A stretch of DNA of 44,649 nt. It comes from Lachnospiraceae bacterium UBA7160. Lineage in GTDB: Bacteria > Bacillota > Clostridia > Lachnospirales > Lachnospiraceae. Positions 16,185 through 25,107 of this stretch are shown here, in pieces. The stretch lies in the NCBI GenBank assembly GCA_002491565.1, contig DKWE01000002.1, forward strand, positions 1 through 44,649. The letters run 5' to 3'. The notes below the pieces were generated by a model. That model ran no database searches, had not been told where the DNA came from, and was given only the letters and a program-made list of their open reading frames with translations. Positions within the stretch are counted from its first letter, which is position 1. Each line of letters opens with the position of its first letter. A program made the position numbers and the translations under genes.

Positions 16185-17258
16185 ATGGAAAATGTTTATC
16201 AGAATTTTCAGAAACTTGTGGCACTCGCGCAAGAGAATCTTCCGATTACTATCAGTGTGATTGCACTTGTTCTGCTGTTAATTGTGCTTCTGCTGTTTTT
16301 ACTTATGGAGCGGCGAAGTAATAAAAAAGCAAAGGCAAAAGCAAGAGCAGGAAAGCCTGCGCGGATGCAGGCAACTGCGCTATCTGATGCGACGGAAGCC
16401 ATCCCTGCCGCAGGTGCCGGAGGAACATCCGGTGCTGGTCCGGCAGATACCGGCACATTTCCGGCAACAGACAAGCCAACAGCAACCCGCAGCCAGACCG
16501 CCTGTCAGGCTTCCGTCGTGCACAATATCGGGGCGCGCAGGGATCAGCAGGATTCCTGGTGGATTTCGGATCTGGGCGTCAATACGCAGAAGGAGCGGGG
16601 GATTCTGGCAGTAGTCGCAGATGGTATGGGCGGCCTGGCGAACGGCAAGCTCGTCAGCCAGCTGGCAATCGAAACCTGTCGGGAGCTGTTTGCACAGCCT
16701 GCTGGAGAATGTAGACCCGATATCCGGCTGCTGGAGCTTACCAGGAATATCAATGACCGTGTCAACCGGCGGCTGGCAAGTGAAAAGGAGCGGAGCGGCT
16801 CTACGCTGGTCGAAGCACTCATTGCAGATGGCAGACTGTATTTTCTCACACTTGGCGACAGCCGCATCTATCTGTTCCGGGCTGGAAAGCTGATCTGCCT
16901 GAACCGCCCACACGTCTATTCGGAGGAGCTGGCGCTCAAGGCTGTGAACAACCGGATTCCGCCCACTGCGATTTATTCAGACCGGCAGAGCAATGCACTG
17001 ACCAGTTTCCTGGGACTTGGGAATCTCCCGTACCTGGATCGCAACGCGGAGGGGATCTCTCTTGCCGGAGGCGACAAGATCCTTCTCAGCTCAGACGGTG
17101 TCTTTGGCACACTTCCAGAGAGTACGCTGGAGCAGCTGCTCGCTCTGCCGCCAAAGCAGGCCGCAGACGAAATCGACCACAGGATTCAGTCCATCGGTAA
17201 AGCAACACAGGACAATTACACCGCAGTCATACTTGAATACTATAGTCCCGGTCAGTAA
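16185..17258 (+). CDS. Membrane-anchored PP2C-type protein phosphatase
   Basis: The 357-residue protein has one N-terminal membrane helix (about 20-43), a basic then Ala/Thr/Pro-rich linker, and a PP2C domain (about 108-355). Metal-binding and catalytic motifs are present: RRDQQDSWW (about 117), VADGMGG (about 144), LTLGDSRIY (about 221), SSDGVFG (about 302) and DNYTAVIL (about 343). PP2C enzymes remove phosphate from Ser and Thr and oppose Hanks kinases. It begins 25 bases after the FHA gene and precedes the first leucine-rich kinase by 81 bases, so it is the likely phosphatase partner of that kinase. Confidence 0.92.
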   Translation: MENVYQNFQKLVALAQENLPITISVIALVLLLIVLLLFLLMERRSNKKAKAKARAGKPARMQATALSDATEAIPAAGAGGTSGAGPADTGTFPATDKPTATRSQTACQASVVHNIGARRDQQDSWWISDLGVNTQKERGILAVVADGMGGLANGKLVSQLAIETCRELFAQPAGECRPDIRLLELTRNINDRVNRRLASEKERSGSTLVEALIADGRLYFLTLGDSRIYLFRAGKLICLNRPHVYSEELALKAVNNRIPPTAIYSDRQSNALTSFLGLGNLPYLDRNAEGISLAGGDKILLSSDGVFGTLPESTLEQLLALPPKQAADEIDHRIQSIGKATQDNYTAVILEYYSPGQ

Positions 17259-17339
17259 CTATCCACCGCGGAGAAATCGAAATTCCCGCACAGGGCAGAC
17301 AAGCCGATGCCATGGATACAAAACAAGCAGGAAGAAGTT

Positions 17340-19262
17340 ATGGATGAAAAACGTTGTTATGGGTGCATGGAATTGTTGGGGGAAGAGGAGATCTGCCCGT
17401 TCTGCGGCAATGACAACCGCACACCAAATGAAGGCTACCAACTGCCTGCCGGGACAATCTTAAAAGAACACTACCTGATCGGCCGGGTACTCGGCCAGGG
17501 AGGCTTCGGCATCACCTATCTGGGCTTCGACCTTTATCTGGAGATCCCGGTCGCCATCAAGGAATACTTTCCAAACGGCGTGGCAAGCCGCAACAGCCAG
17601 GAATCTCTGGAGGTCCTTGGCGGAGCCGGGGAGCTTGGGGAACGGTACCGCAGCAGCAAGGAGCGTTTTTTGCGGGAGGTCAAACTGCTTGCCCGGATGT
17701 CCGATGTCCCGGAAATCGTACATGTCAAAAACTTTTTTCTGGACTACCACACAGCGTATATCGTTATGGACTATATCCGCGGCATGACACTCCGGGACTA
17801 TGTCAAGGCGCAGGAAAAGCATTTGCTGCTGCCGGAGGTACTGAAGATTCTGGACCCGGTCATGTGTGCGCTGGAAACGATTCATCAGGCAGGCATGGTA
17901 CACCGCGATGTCAGCCCGGATAATATCATGCTGCTGGAAAACGGTACCGCCAAGCTGCTGGACTTTGGAGCCATGCGGGATGTGGGTTTTACTGCTCCGG
18001 GGCAGCTGATTACCCAGTCTACCGAGGCACTTCTGAAGCAGGGCTACGCGCCGGTGGAGCAATATCAGGGCAAGGGATCTCTTGGGCCGTGGACGGATGT
18101 CTATGCGATGTGCGCTACCATGTATTACTGTCTGACCGGTAAAGTACCGGTCGATGCTCCAAGCCGTGTGCTTGATGAAGAAATCCAATGGTTTGAGGAG
18201 CTTGGCATTCCGGTACCGCAGGGGCTTGAGGCGATCCTGAAAGAGGGGATGGCGATCCGCAGTCAGGAACGGATTCCGGATATGCGGACACTGCGCGAAA
18301 GACTCAGGGAAATCAAGTCTGACACGGAGAACAATGACAAAAAAGAGACGGACACACATTTCGGGGAGGGCAATTCCTCCGATAAAACAGAGTCTGACAG
18401 AAAGGATTCCGGACGTCTCCCAAAATGGCTTGCAGCAGTAGCTACGTTTGCAGTAGCTGCCACCGCAGGCGGGATGCTGTGGAACACGACGCATGTTCCC
18501 ACAGCAAGTTCCATACAGACAGAGAAGACAGATAGCCGACTTCTGGCTGCGAATCGCAGGGAAGCAAATCGTTTCGATGGACAGACAGGCGATCCCGCAG
18601 ACTCACAGAAAACCGGCACAGAAACTGAGATCGACGACGCATCCGGGATAGAACAGGATGGATCCATCACCTGGCAGATCGAGGGTTTTCCCGGTGTCAT
18701 CTACCAGCTGGATTGCAGTAGCGGTGTATTTCAGATCGTCCGCAAGGAGGCAACTTATGATTTTGATTCTCAGACTTCTCCCGGGATCCGCTATGAATCA
18801 GCAAGTGATGCTCCGTGGCTTGCATATCGCCAATTCATCCGGAAACTGATCATCCCGACCGGGCTTAGACGGATCGGAAATCAGAGCTTTCAGGGCTGTT
18901 CCTCCCTCTCAGATATCGAAGGGCTGGAATACCTGGAAGAGATTGGCTATGCCGCCTTTTCCGGTGCCGGACTTACCAGCATCCGGCTGGGAGATACGTT
19001 TCGCCGGCTGGAAGGGTACGCATTTGAAAACTGCAGCCTAAAGCGGGTCTTCTTTCCGGCTTCGGTAGCGTCCGTGTCTATGTCAGCATTTACCGGTAAT
19101 CCGATCGAGCGGCTGACTTTTGCCGGAGATCCGTTTCTCGTGGATGAACTTCCCAGGGAGCTGGAGGGTATCATAATCGCCGGCCCGTCCGGCGGAAATG
19201 TGGAGCAGTATTGCAGGCAGCACCAGATTACCTTTGAGAGCACAGGCGCATTGGCCAAATAA
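17340..19262 (+). CDS. Transmembrane Ser/Thr kinase with zinc ribbon and BspA-like LRR ectodomain
   Basis: The 640-residue protein has, in order: a zinc ribbon (Cys6, Cys9, Cys19, Cys22), a kinase domain (about 40-320) with GQGGFGITY, VAIKEYFP, HRDVSPDN, DFGAMRD and YAPVEQY, one membrane helix (about 361-380), a disordered stretch, and an extracellular region (about 430-640) with LRR_5/BspA-like repeats (RRIGNQSFQGCSSLSDIEGL, IGYAAFSGAGLTSI). I chose the ATG at 17340, which matches the N-terminus of the paralogue at 20348 and has AGGAAG upstream; an ATG at 17307 also lies in frame. The first 340 residues are closely similar to that paralogue. The ectodomain probably senses surface or cell wall ligands (inference). 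Confidence 0.9.
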   Translation: MDEKRCYGCMELLGEEEICPFCGNDNRTPNEGYQLPAGTILKEHYLIGRVLGQGGFGITYLGFDLYLEIPVAIKEYFPNGVASRNSQESLEVLGGAGELGERYRSSKERFLREVKLLARMSDVPEIVHVKNFFLDYHTAYIVMDYIRGMTLRDYVKAQEKHLLLPEVLKILDPVMCALETIHQAGMVHRDVSPDNIMLLENGTAKLLDFGAMRDVGFTAPGQLITQSTEALLKQGYAPVEQYQGKGSLGPWTDVYAMCATMYYCLTGKVPVDAPSRVLDEEIQWFEELGIPVPQGLEAILKEGMAIRSQERIPDMRTLRERLREIKSDTENNDKKETDTHFGEGNSSDKTESDRKDSGRLPKWLAAVATFAVAATAGGMLWNTTHVPTASSIQTEKTDSRLLAANRREANRFDGQTGDPADSQKTGTETEIDDASGIEQDGSITWQIEGFPGVIYQLDCSSGVFQIVRKEATYDFDSQTSPGIRYESASDAPWLAYRQFIRKLIIPTGLRRIGNQSFQGCSSLSDIEGLEYLEEIGYAAFSGAGLTSIRLGDTFRRLEGYAFENCSLKRVFFPASVASVSMSAFTGNPIERLTFAGDPFLVDELPRELEGIIIAGPSGGNVEQYCRQHQITFESTGALAK

Positions 19263-19428
19263 CACGCGAACGGGAAGTAACAAAGTATCATATACCTGCT
19301 CATGCAGGATCACCATACAGGGGAAATTGCCATCTCTTTTGCCCGGCCCAAGTGGCCTGCAGGCAGTCCATCTGTCTGTCCATAGAGACTTGGCTTTCCT
19401 GGTAAAAGAATAGGAGGAGACGGGCAGA

Positions 19429-20148
19429 ATGATAACAACAGCATTTCTGACCAGCCGCGGCGGACGCGCGGTGAACGAGGATACCGTCCGGATAAGAAAG
19501 CAGCAGGACCGTCTCTGTGCAGTCGTGGCGGACGGCCTTGGCGGTCACGGCGGGGGACAGACTGCGTCTGCAACGGCTGCGGAAGCGATTCTGAAGGAAT
19601 TTTCCTGCACCGGCCTAAAAAACAAGGAACAGCTGCACAGCGCACTTACACTTGCAAATGAGGCAGTGCTGGCAAAGCAGACCGGCAGCTGCGTGATGAA
19701 GTCGACGGCAGTTGTGCTTTCTCTGAATGAGCAGATGGCACTCTGGGCGCACGTAGGAGATTCCAGACTGTACCAGTTTACCGACGGACACCTGGTTTTC
19801 CAGACTATGGATCAGAGCGTGTCTCAGATGGCTGTCCTGATGGGAGAGATCACGCCGGACCAGATCCGGTTTCATGAGGACCGGAACCGCGTCCTGCGCG
19901 CACTTGGCAGCGAGAGCAGTGAACCAGAGCTGCATGCAGCGGTTCCGCTTACTGGCCGCGCACAGGCATTTCTGCTGTGCAGCGACGGATTCTGGGAGTA
20001 TGTCTACGAAGACGAAATGGAACAGACACTGGCGTACGCAGATACGCCGGATGCATGGCTCGCGGCGATGGAGCAGCTGCTAAAGCAGAGAATTCAGAGC
20101 GGCAATGATAATTACACCGCCGCTGCCGTCTGGATCCGTACCCGCTGA
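19429..20148 (+). CDS. Soluble PP2C-type protein phosphatase
   Basis: This 239-residue protein is close to the minimal PP2C size and has no membrane segment. Motifs are RAVNEDT (about residue 13), VADGLGGHGGG (about 33), AHVGDSRLY (about 106), CSDGFWEY (about 184) and GNDNYTAAAV (about 225). It is a cytosolic Ser/Thr phosphatase of the PrpC/Stp type. AGGAGG lies upstream of the ATG at 19429. It sits directly before the larger leucine-rich kinase, repeating the PP2C-then-kinase order seen at 16185-19262. Confidence 0.93.
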   Translation: MITTAFLTSRGGRAVNEDTVRIRKQQDRLCAVVADGLGGHGGGQTASATAAEAILKEFSCTGLKNKEQLHSALTLANEAVLAKQTGSCVMKSTAVVLSLNEQMALWAHVGDSRLYQFTDGHLVFQTMDQSVSQMAVLMGEITPDQIRFHEDRNRVLRALGSESSEPELHAAVPLTGRAQAFLLCSDGFWEYVYEDEMEQTLAYADTPDAWLAAMEQLLKQRIQSGNDNYTAAAVWIRTR

Positions 20149-20272
20149 TCAAGTACCGTGACGCGCTTCAGATGTGAATAAAAATACTTGCAACACAGAC
20201 CAATACATGGCACACTAATCAGGAAAGCAACTGCGGGAAGGCGCGGCAGATATGCAAAGCAGTTCCAGGGCA

Positions 20273-20300
20273 TTCCTGTATGCCAGAGTCTGTACAGGAA
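20273..20300. repeat. Small hairpin upstream of the large LRR kinase
   Basis: TTCCTGTA and TACAGGAA form a perfect 8-bp stem with a 12-nt loop, 48 bases before the kinase start. It could be a processing or binding site in the transcript. The 20149-20347 gap shows nothing else clear. Confidence 0.3.
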
Positions 20301-20347
20301 CGGCCATGTGAGGATACGACATGGGCGCCAGGAAAGGCAGAGAGATT

Positions 20348-23158
20348 ATGGAAGAGAAACGTTGCTATGGATGTATGAAACCAATCCCAGTGGATGCGGA
20401 CTGCTGCCCACACTGCGGCTATGACAACCGTACCAAAAATGAACTGCATCAGCTCCCGGCCGGCACCGTGCTGAAGGAGCAGTACCTGATCGGAAAGGTG
20501 CTTGGCCAGGGCGGATTTGGCATCACGTATATGGGCTGGGATCTTTATCTGGAAATCCCGGTCGCGATCAAGGAATACTTCCCGAGCGGTGCGGTCAGCC
20601 GCAACAGCAAGGAGTCCACCGATGTCATTAGCGGCTCCGGAGAGGTCGGCGCACGGTTCCGCAACAGCCGGGAGCGCTTCATGCGCGAGGTCAAGATGCT
20701 TGCACGGATGTCGGACATCCCGGAGATCGTGCATGTCAAGACCTTCTTTCTCGCGAACAATACCGCGTACATCGTCATGGAATATATCAAGGGCGTGACG
20801 CTGAAGGACTATGTGAAGACAAAGGGCGGGAGGCTCACGCTTGCGGAGGCGCTGCAGATCCTTGACCCGATCATGGGTGCACTGGAGAAGGTGCACAAGG
20901 CGGGGCTGGTACACCGGGACATCAGCCCGGACAACATCATGCTGCTGGACAATGGGACTGCGAAGCTGCTCGACTTCGGCGCGGTGCGCGATGTCGGCCT
21001 TGCCGACCCGGATCAGCCGATCACGAAGTCTACCGAGGCCATTCTGAAGCAGGGCTATGCCCCGGTCGAGCAATATCAGGGAAAGGGGGCGCTCGGCCCG
21101 TGGACCGATGTCTACGCGATGTGTGCGACGCTGTACTACTGTCTGACCGGAAGCATCCCGGCGGATGCTCCTGGGCGCGTGTTAGGAGAGGAGATTACCT
21201 GGTTTGGGGAGCTTGGCGTCTCCGTGCCGGACGGGCTGGAAGATCTGCTGAAGGAAGGAATGGAGATCCGCACCAGGGACCGCATCCAGGATATGGCGAC
21301 GCTGCGGAAGAGGCTCGCGGAGCTTCCGCAGCAGGAGCCAGAACCGAAGCCAAATCCGATCCCGCCTCGTCCGGACCCGGTTCCGACTCCGGATCGCCGG
21401 AAGTGGATCGGAGCCATCGCCGCGCTCGCCCTCGTAGCAGTCGGCGGCCTTGCCTGGGGCGTCTCACAGAACCACAGCGACACGCCCACACAGACCGAGG
21501 GCAGAGAGGCATCCGGGCTTGCGGACACGGAAGCATCCGCTGCGGAAACGGCAGAGCAGCCGGAGACCGACACGATGGGAGTGGCTGGTGTCACCGACAC
21601 CGAAGCGGCAGAAACGGAAACGCAATCAGCAGTTTCCCCGCAGAGTGTCCCGGTCGAGGAGCTCGTGGGAGAAAACGCGGTTTCCTGGGAGAGCAATGGG
21701 ACAATCTGCTATCTGAATCCTGATACAGGCGTCTTTGCGATCACACCAGCAACTGATAGGGACGGATACATGCAGACTTATCAGGGAGATACGGAAGCTT
21801 TTGATGGGGCGCAGATCGCTCCCTGGCTGGAAGAATACCGGGATGCCATCACAAAGGTCGTGATCTATGATGGGGTAAATTATATTGGAAACTGCAGCTT
21901 TATGGACTGTCCGAATCTGACGGAAGTGGAAGGGCTGGAATATGTGGAGCAGATCGGGTGTGATGCGTTCACAGGCTGCGGACTTCAGGCTTTGGCATTT
22001 GGCCAGAGCCGTCTGCGGGAGATCGAGGAACGCGCCTTTCAGGGATGCCCGCTCACGGAGGTGACGATCCCGTCTGGGGCGGAACGGGTGGATATGAATG
22101 CGTTTTCCCGCACCGCGCTGGAGAAGCTCATCTTTACGGATGACCCGATGCTGACCAATCGCTACGGAGACTTTGAAGCTCCGGAGCATCTGACCGTCTA
22201 TGGACGGTCCGGCGGTTCCGTGGAGGCTTACTGCCGGGACCACGGGCTCACGTTTGTCAGTACTGGAGAGTGCGGTTATGCATTGTCCGGGACGTGCGGT
22301 CCGGATATGTACTATGAGCTGGACCGGGATACCGGCGTGCTGACGCTGACCGCGGACCGGCCTGGCACCGCGATGTTTGGTTGGGGGTCTATGGCGGATG
22401 TTCCCTGGGGCGGACTGCGGTATTTGATCCGGAAGGTGGTGATTACGGAAAATGTGGCAACCGTCGGAGCGTTTACCAATTGTGAGAACCTGACGGAGGT
22501 GGAGGGCTGGGAGTCTGTCCGCCAGATTGGATCCTATGCGTTTTTGAATACAGGCTTAAAGAAAGTGATCCTTCCGGAGGGTGTTGTCACGATCGCGACA
22601 CAGGCTTTTGACAATTGTAGAAATCTGGAGGAGGTCGAGATACCCGCGTCGGTTCAGCATCTTGGCTGGGCAGCGTTTGGGTACTGTTATTCGAGCAAGA
22701 TCACCATCAAAGGAAATCCCTATGTCTCAGATTCTCTATTCTGCGATCAGGTTTATGGTCTTACCGGTTCGCATGCAGAAGCGTTTTGCCAGAGCAATTG
22801 GATTCCATTTGAGAGCATTGGGGATGTGAGTGAGCTTCCAGCTCCCGTTTACTCTGGAAAGTGCGGGGACGACGTACAGTGGAGCTTTGACCAGGAGACC
22901 GGCGTACTCACCTTAAGCGGCTCCGGAAGCACCTGGGACTACCGCGGCGAGTGGTGGATGAATGAGGTCGAGCCGGGCTTTGAGTGGCCCGAATGGCATC
23001 CAATCAGCGCCGATATTCAGAAAGTCGTTGTCGAGCCGGGCATCACAAGGCTGGGGCAGTGCCTCTTCAACTACTGCGAACATGCTACGGAGCTGGAATG
23101 CAGCCCGGACATTGAGCTTGGATCAGGCGTGTTCGATATGAGCGGCCTGAGCCTGTAG
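20348..23158 (+). CDS. Large transmembrane Ser/Thr kinase with three BspA-like LRR modules
   Basis: The 936-residue protein repeats the plan of the 17340 kinase: zinc ribbon (Cys6, Cys9, Cys20, Cys23), kinase domain (about 40-320; GQGGFGITY, VAIKEYFP, HRDISPDN near 188, DFGAVRD, YAPVEQY), one membrane helix (about 351-371), an acidic Thr/Ala-rich stretch, then three extracellular modules. Each module opens with a short beta unit (as in YELDRDTGVLTLT and SFDQETGVLTLSG) and continues with LRR_5 repeats. They start near residues 445, 645 and 830; the third is cut short. The start at 20348 matches the paralogue. The protein probably arose by duplication of the neighbouring kinase and growth of its ectodomain (inference). 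Confidence 0.92.
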   Translation: MEEKRCYGCMKPIPVDADCCPHCGYDNRTKNELHQLPAGTVLKEQYLIGKVLGQGGFGITYMGWDLYLEIPVAIKEYFPSGAVSRNSKESTDVISGSGEVGARFRNSRERFMREVKMLARMSDIPEIVHVKTFFLANNTAYIVMEYIKGVTLKDYVKTKGGRLTLAEALQILDPIMGALEKVHKAGLVHRDISPDNIMLLDNGTAKLLDFGAVRDVGLADPDQPITKSTEAILKQGYAPVEQYQGKGALGPWTDVYAMCATLYYCLTGSIPADAPGRVLGEEITWFGELGVSVPDGLEDLLKEGMEIRTRDRIQDMATLRKRLAELPQQEPEPKPNPIPPRPDPVPTPDRRKWIGAIAALALVAVGGLAWGVSQNHSDTPTQTEGREASGLADTEASAAETAEQPETDTMGVAGVTDTEAAETETQSAVSPQSVPVEELVGENAVSWESNGTICYLNPDTGVFAITPATDRDGYMQTYQGDTEAFDGAQIAPWLEEYRDAITKVVIYDGVNYIGNCSFMDCPNLTEVEGLEYVEQIGCDAFTGCGLQALAFGQSRLREIEERAFQGCPLTEVTIPSGAERVDMNAFSRTALEKLIFTDDPMLTNRYGDFEAPEHLTVYGRSGGSVEAYCRDHGLTFVSTGECGYALSGTCGPDMYYELDRDTGVLTLTADRPGTAMFGWGSMADVPWGGLRYLIRKVVITENVATVGAFTNCENLTEVEGWESVRQIGSYAFLNTGLKKVILPEGVVTIATQAFDNCRNLEEVEIPASVQHLGWAAFGYCYSSKITIKGNPYVSDSLFCDQVYGLTGSHAEAFCQSNWIPFESIGDVSELPAPVYSGKCGDDVQWSFDQETGVLTLSGSGSTWDYRGEWWMNEVEPGFEWPEWHPISADIQKVVVEPGITRLGQCLFNYCEHATELECSPDIELGSGVFDMSGLSL

Positions 23159-23195
23159 TCCGGCGGCTGGTCAGACGCACAGAAGGAGGCAGCAT

Positions 23196-24365
23196 ATGGA
23201 AGGATATCGTTTGGAGGCGGGGACGCAGATAGGCGGCAGATACCGCATCGAAAAGACCCTCGGCGAGGGCGGCTATGGGATCACGTACCTTGGCACAGAC
23301 CTGCGGCTGGACCTGCCGGTGGCAGTGAAGGAATACTATCCGGGCTTCTGGGTCAACCGCGGAAGCGGCTGTGACGTCTGCTGCCGCAGGGAATACGAGG
23401 CTGCGTTCCAGAAGGGATTGCAGCGGTTCCATGAGGAAGCACTGACGCTGGCGCAGCTGCACCGGATCCCGGAGATCGTGCTGGTCCGCGATTTCTTTGA
23501 GGAACACGGGACCGGCTATCTGGTGATGGAATACCTGGACGGGCAGAATCTGAAGCAGATGACGGACGGCTTCGGCGGGCGGATCCCGCCGGAGATCCTG
23601 ATGCCGGTGATGGATCCGATCATCCGCGCCCTGCAGAAGGTGCACAGCCTTGGGCTGATCCACCGGGACATCAGCCCGGACAATATCATGATGCTCGAAA
23701 ACGGCAGTGTGAAGCTTTTGGATTTCGGCAACGCGCGGGATACCACAGACGACCGGTCCATGACGCTCGCCATGAAGCAGGGCTTCGCCCCGCCGGAGCA
23801 GTACCGGAGCAAAGGGCAGGGAACCTGGACCGATGTCTACGGGACGTGCGCTACCATCTATTACTGCCTGACCGGCAAGCTTGCCGTACAGGCGTTAGAT
23901 CGCCTGAACGGTAAGGAACTCCCCACGCTTTCGCAGCTCGGAGTCACCCTGCCGGATTATCAGGAGCGCGCCATCCTCCAGGGACTTGATCTGTTTTCAA
24001 AGAAGCGTCCGCAGACCATGGGGGAGCTGTGGAAGCTTCTCTACGACCCATCTGGCAATGCATCGGCAGAGGAGGATGCTACCGGGATAGAGCGCCGCAG
24101 GGATATGGAGCATGGATACAGCGGATATGTCAGTCGGTATGATGGAATTCATCCCAGCAAAATAGCGGAGCCCTACCGTGGAACGGAACTCAGCAGGGCA
24201 GAACGTGACAGAATGCAGGGCGATAAAAAAGTTCACACAGTCGGTGCGGACAAAGACGGTACAGAAGAGAATAGCCACGTCACCGGGTATCCGGATATTC
24301 CGGAGCCGACCAGCTGGTTCCGGGAAGCCTGCATTACGATTTACCGCAAGCTGCGGGGCATGTAA
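23196..24365 (+). CDS. Soluble Ser/Thr protein kinase
   Basis: The 389-residue protein is a Hanks-type kinase (about 12-285) with LGEGGYGITY, VAVKEYYP, HRDISPDN (about 155), DFGNARD and FAPPEQY, followed by a hydrophilic, probably disordered tail of about 100 residues. There is no membrane helix and no zinc ribbon, unlike the two leucine-rich kinases. It starts behind AGGAGG, 37 bases after the large kinase, so it is probably cotranscribed. It could relay or amplify signals from the membrane kinases, but substrates cannot be read from the sequence. Confidence 0.9.
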   Translation: MEGYRLEAGTQIGGRYRIEKTLGEGGYGITYLGTDLRLDLPVAVKEYYPGFWVNRGSGCDVCCRREYEAAFQKGLQRFHEEALTLAQLHRIPEIVLVRDFFEEHGTGYLVMEYLDGQNLKQMTDGFGGRIPPEILMPVMDPIIRALQKVHSLGLIHRDISPDNIMMLENGSVKLLDFGNARDTTDDRSMTLAMKQGFAPPEQYRSKGQGTWTDVYGTCATIYYCLTGKLAVQALDRLNGKELPTLSQLGVTLPDYQERAILQGLDLFSKKRPQTMGELWKLLYDPSGNASAEEDATGIERRRDMEHGYSGYVSRYDGIHPSKIAEPYRGTELSRAERDRMQGDKKVHTVGADKDGTEENSHVTGYPDIPEPTSWFREACITIYRKLRGM

Positions 24366-24410
24366 ACGCCATGCCCGAGAAATAACAGCCAGGAAAGCAC
24401 AGGTGTTAGT

Positions 24411-24863
24411 ATGAAATTTGACAGATGTATTTACTGTTTTGAGCCGATTTCCGGGTATCCCTGTCCATCATGCGGCTACGAGGACGGCGCTTATATGCCG
24501 CTGGCCTGCTGGCTGCTGCCAGGTACAATCCTCAAGGGCCGCTATGTGATCGGCCGCGTACTCCGGGAGGAGCCGTGTGAGCTTGTTTATCTGGGCTGGG
24601 ATACCCTGCGCAAGCAGAAGGTGGAGCTCCACGAATATTACCCGAAGGAATATCTCCAGCGCGACATCACCGCGTCTGAGGACACGGTATGCCTTCCGGG
24701 CAAAGAGGCCGTCTTTGAATCCGGCCTTCAGCAATTCTTCGAGCGCGTCCGTCTCTACTACCAGTGTATGTCGCGGGTAGACGAGGACGTCAACACGGAA
24801 TTTTTCCTCCGCAATGGCACAGGCTACTACACGAAAGCCTACAGCCCGGAGATTAAAAAATAA
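24411..24863 (+). CDS. Zinc-ribbon pseudokinase consisting of an N-lobe only
   Basis: This 150-residue protein aligns with the first part of the leucine-rich kinases: a zinc ribbon (Cys6, Cys9, Cys18, Cys21), the LPGTILKGRYVIGRVL lead-in, and N-lobe strands through the hinge (FFLRNGTGYYTKAYSPE). The glycine loop is lost (REEPCELVYLG for GQGGFGITYLG), the VAIK lysine is His (VELHEYYP), and the catalytic loop, DFG and C-lobe are absent. The sequence after the stop holds no kinase remnant. It has a plausible ribosome binding site (AGGTG) and clean codons, so it may be a real small regulator that pairs with the full kinases rather than debris; both readings remain open. Confidence 0.72.
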   Translation: MKFDRCIYCFEPISGYPCPSCGYEDGAYMPLACWLLPGTILKGRYVIGRVLREEPCELVYLGWDTLRKQKVELHEYYPKEYLQRDITASEDTVCLPGKEAVFESGLQQFFERVRLYYQCMSRVDEDVNTEFFLRNGTGYYTKAYSPEIKK

Positions 24864-24873
24864 GACGGACCGC

Positions 24874-24971
24874 AGGTGCCGCAAAATGCAGAGAAGCTCT
24901 TGTCTATGGTTCTGACTGACGGATCATTTACCATAGATGGCAGCTTTCGGCAATTTTGCAGCACCTTTTTT
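24874..24971 (+). terminator. Long hairpin terminator closing the signalling island
   Basis: AGGTGCCGCAAAAT (24874-24887) pairs with ATTTTGCAGCACCT (24953-24966) with one mismatch, and TCTATGGT pairs with ACCATAGA inside, giving one very long stem followed by TTTTTT. It ends just before the promoter of the helicase gene. Confidence 0.85.
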
Positions 24972-24977
24972 GGATAG

Positions 24978-25006
24978 TTGCAAACCACAAAAACCTATAG
25001 TACAAT
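24978..25006 (+). promoter_or_regulatory. Sigma-A promoter for the UvrD/PcrA-like gene
   Basis: TTGCAA (24978-24983) and TACAAT (25001-25006) are separated by exactly 17 bases, about 100 bases before the helicase start. Confidence 0.7.
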
Positions 25007-25107
25007 AAAACAGTATTCTTTTTGAACATAAACGTTATGATGCAGACTCCAAGAAACACACCTGCAAAATAGAGAAACACATCAAATAACCAGAAGGAGT
25101 TGAAAAA

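Noticed and set aside
9683..24863. Type VI or type VII secretion cluster
   Set aside because: Kinase, PP2C and FHA proteins accompany such systems, but no sheath, baseplate, EssC ATPase or WXG100 protein is present in the window.
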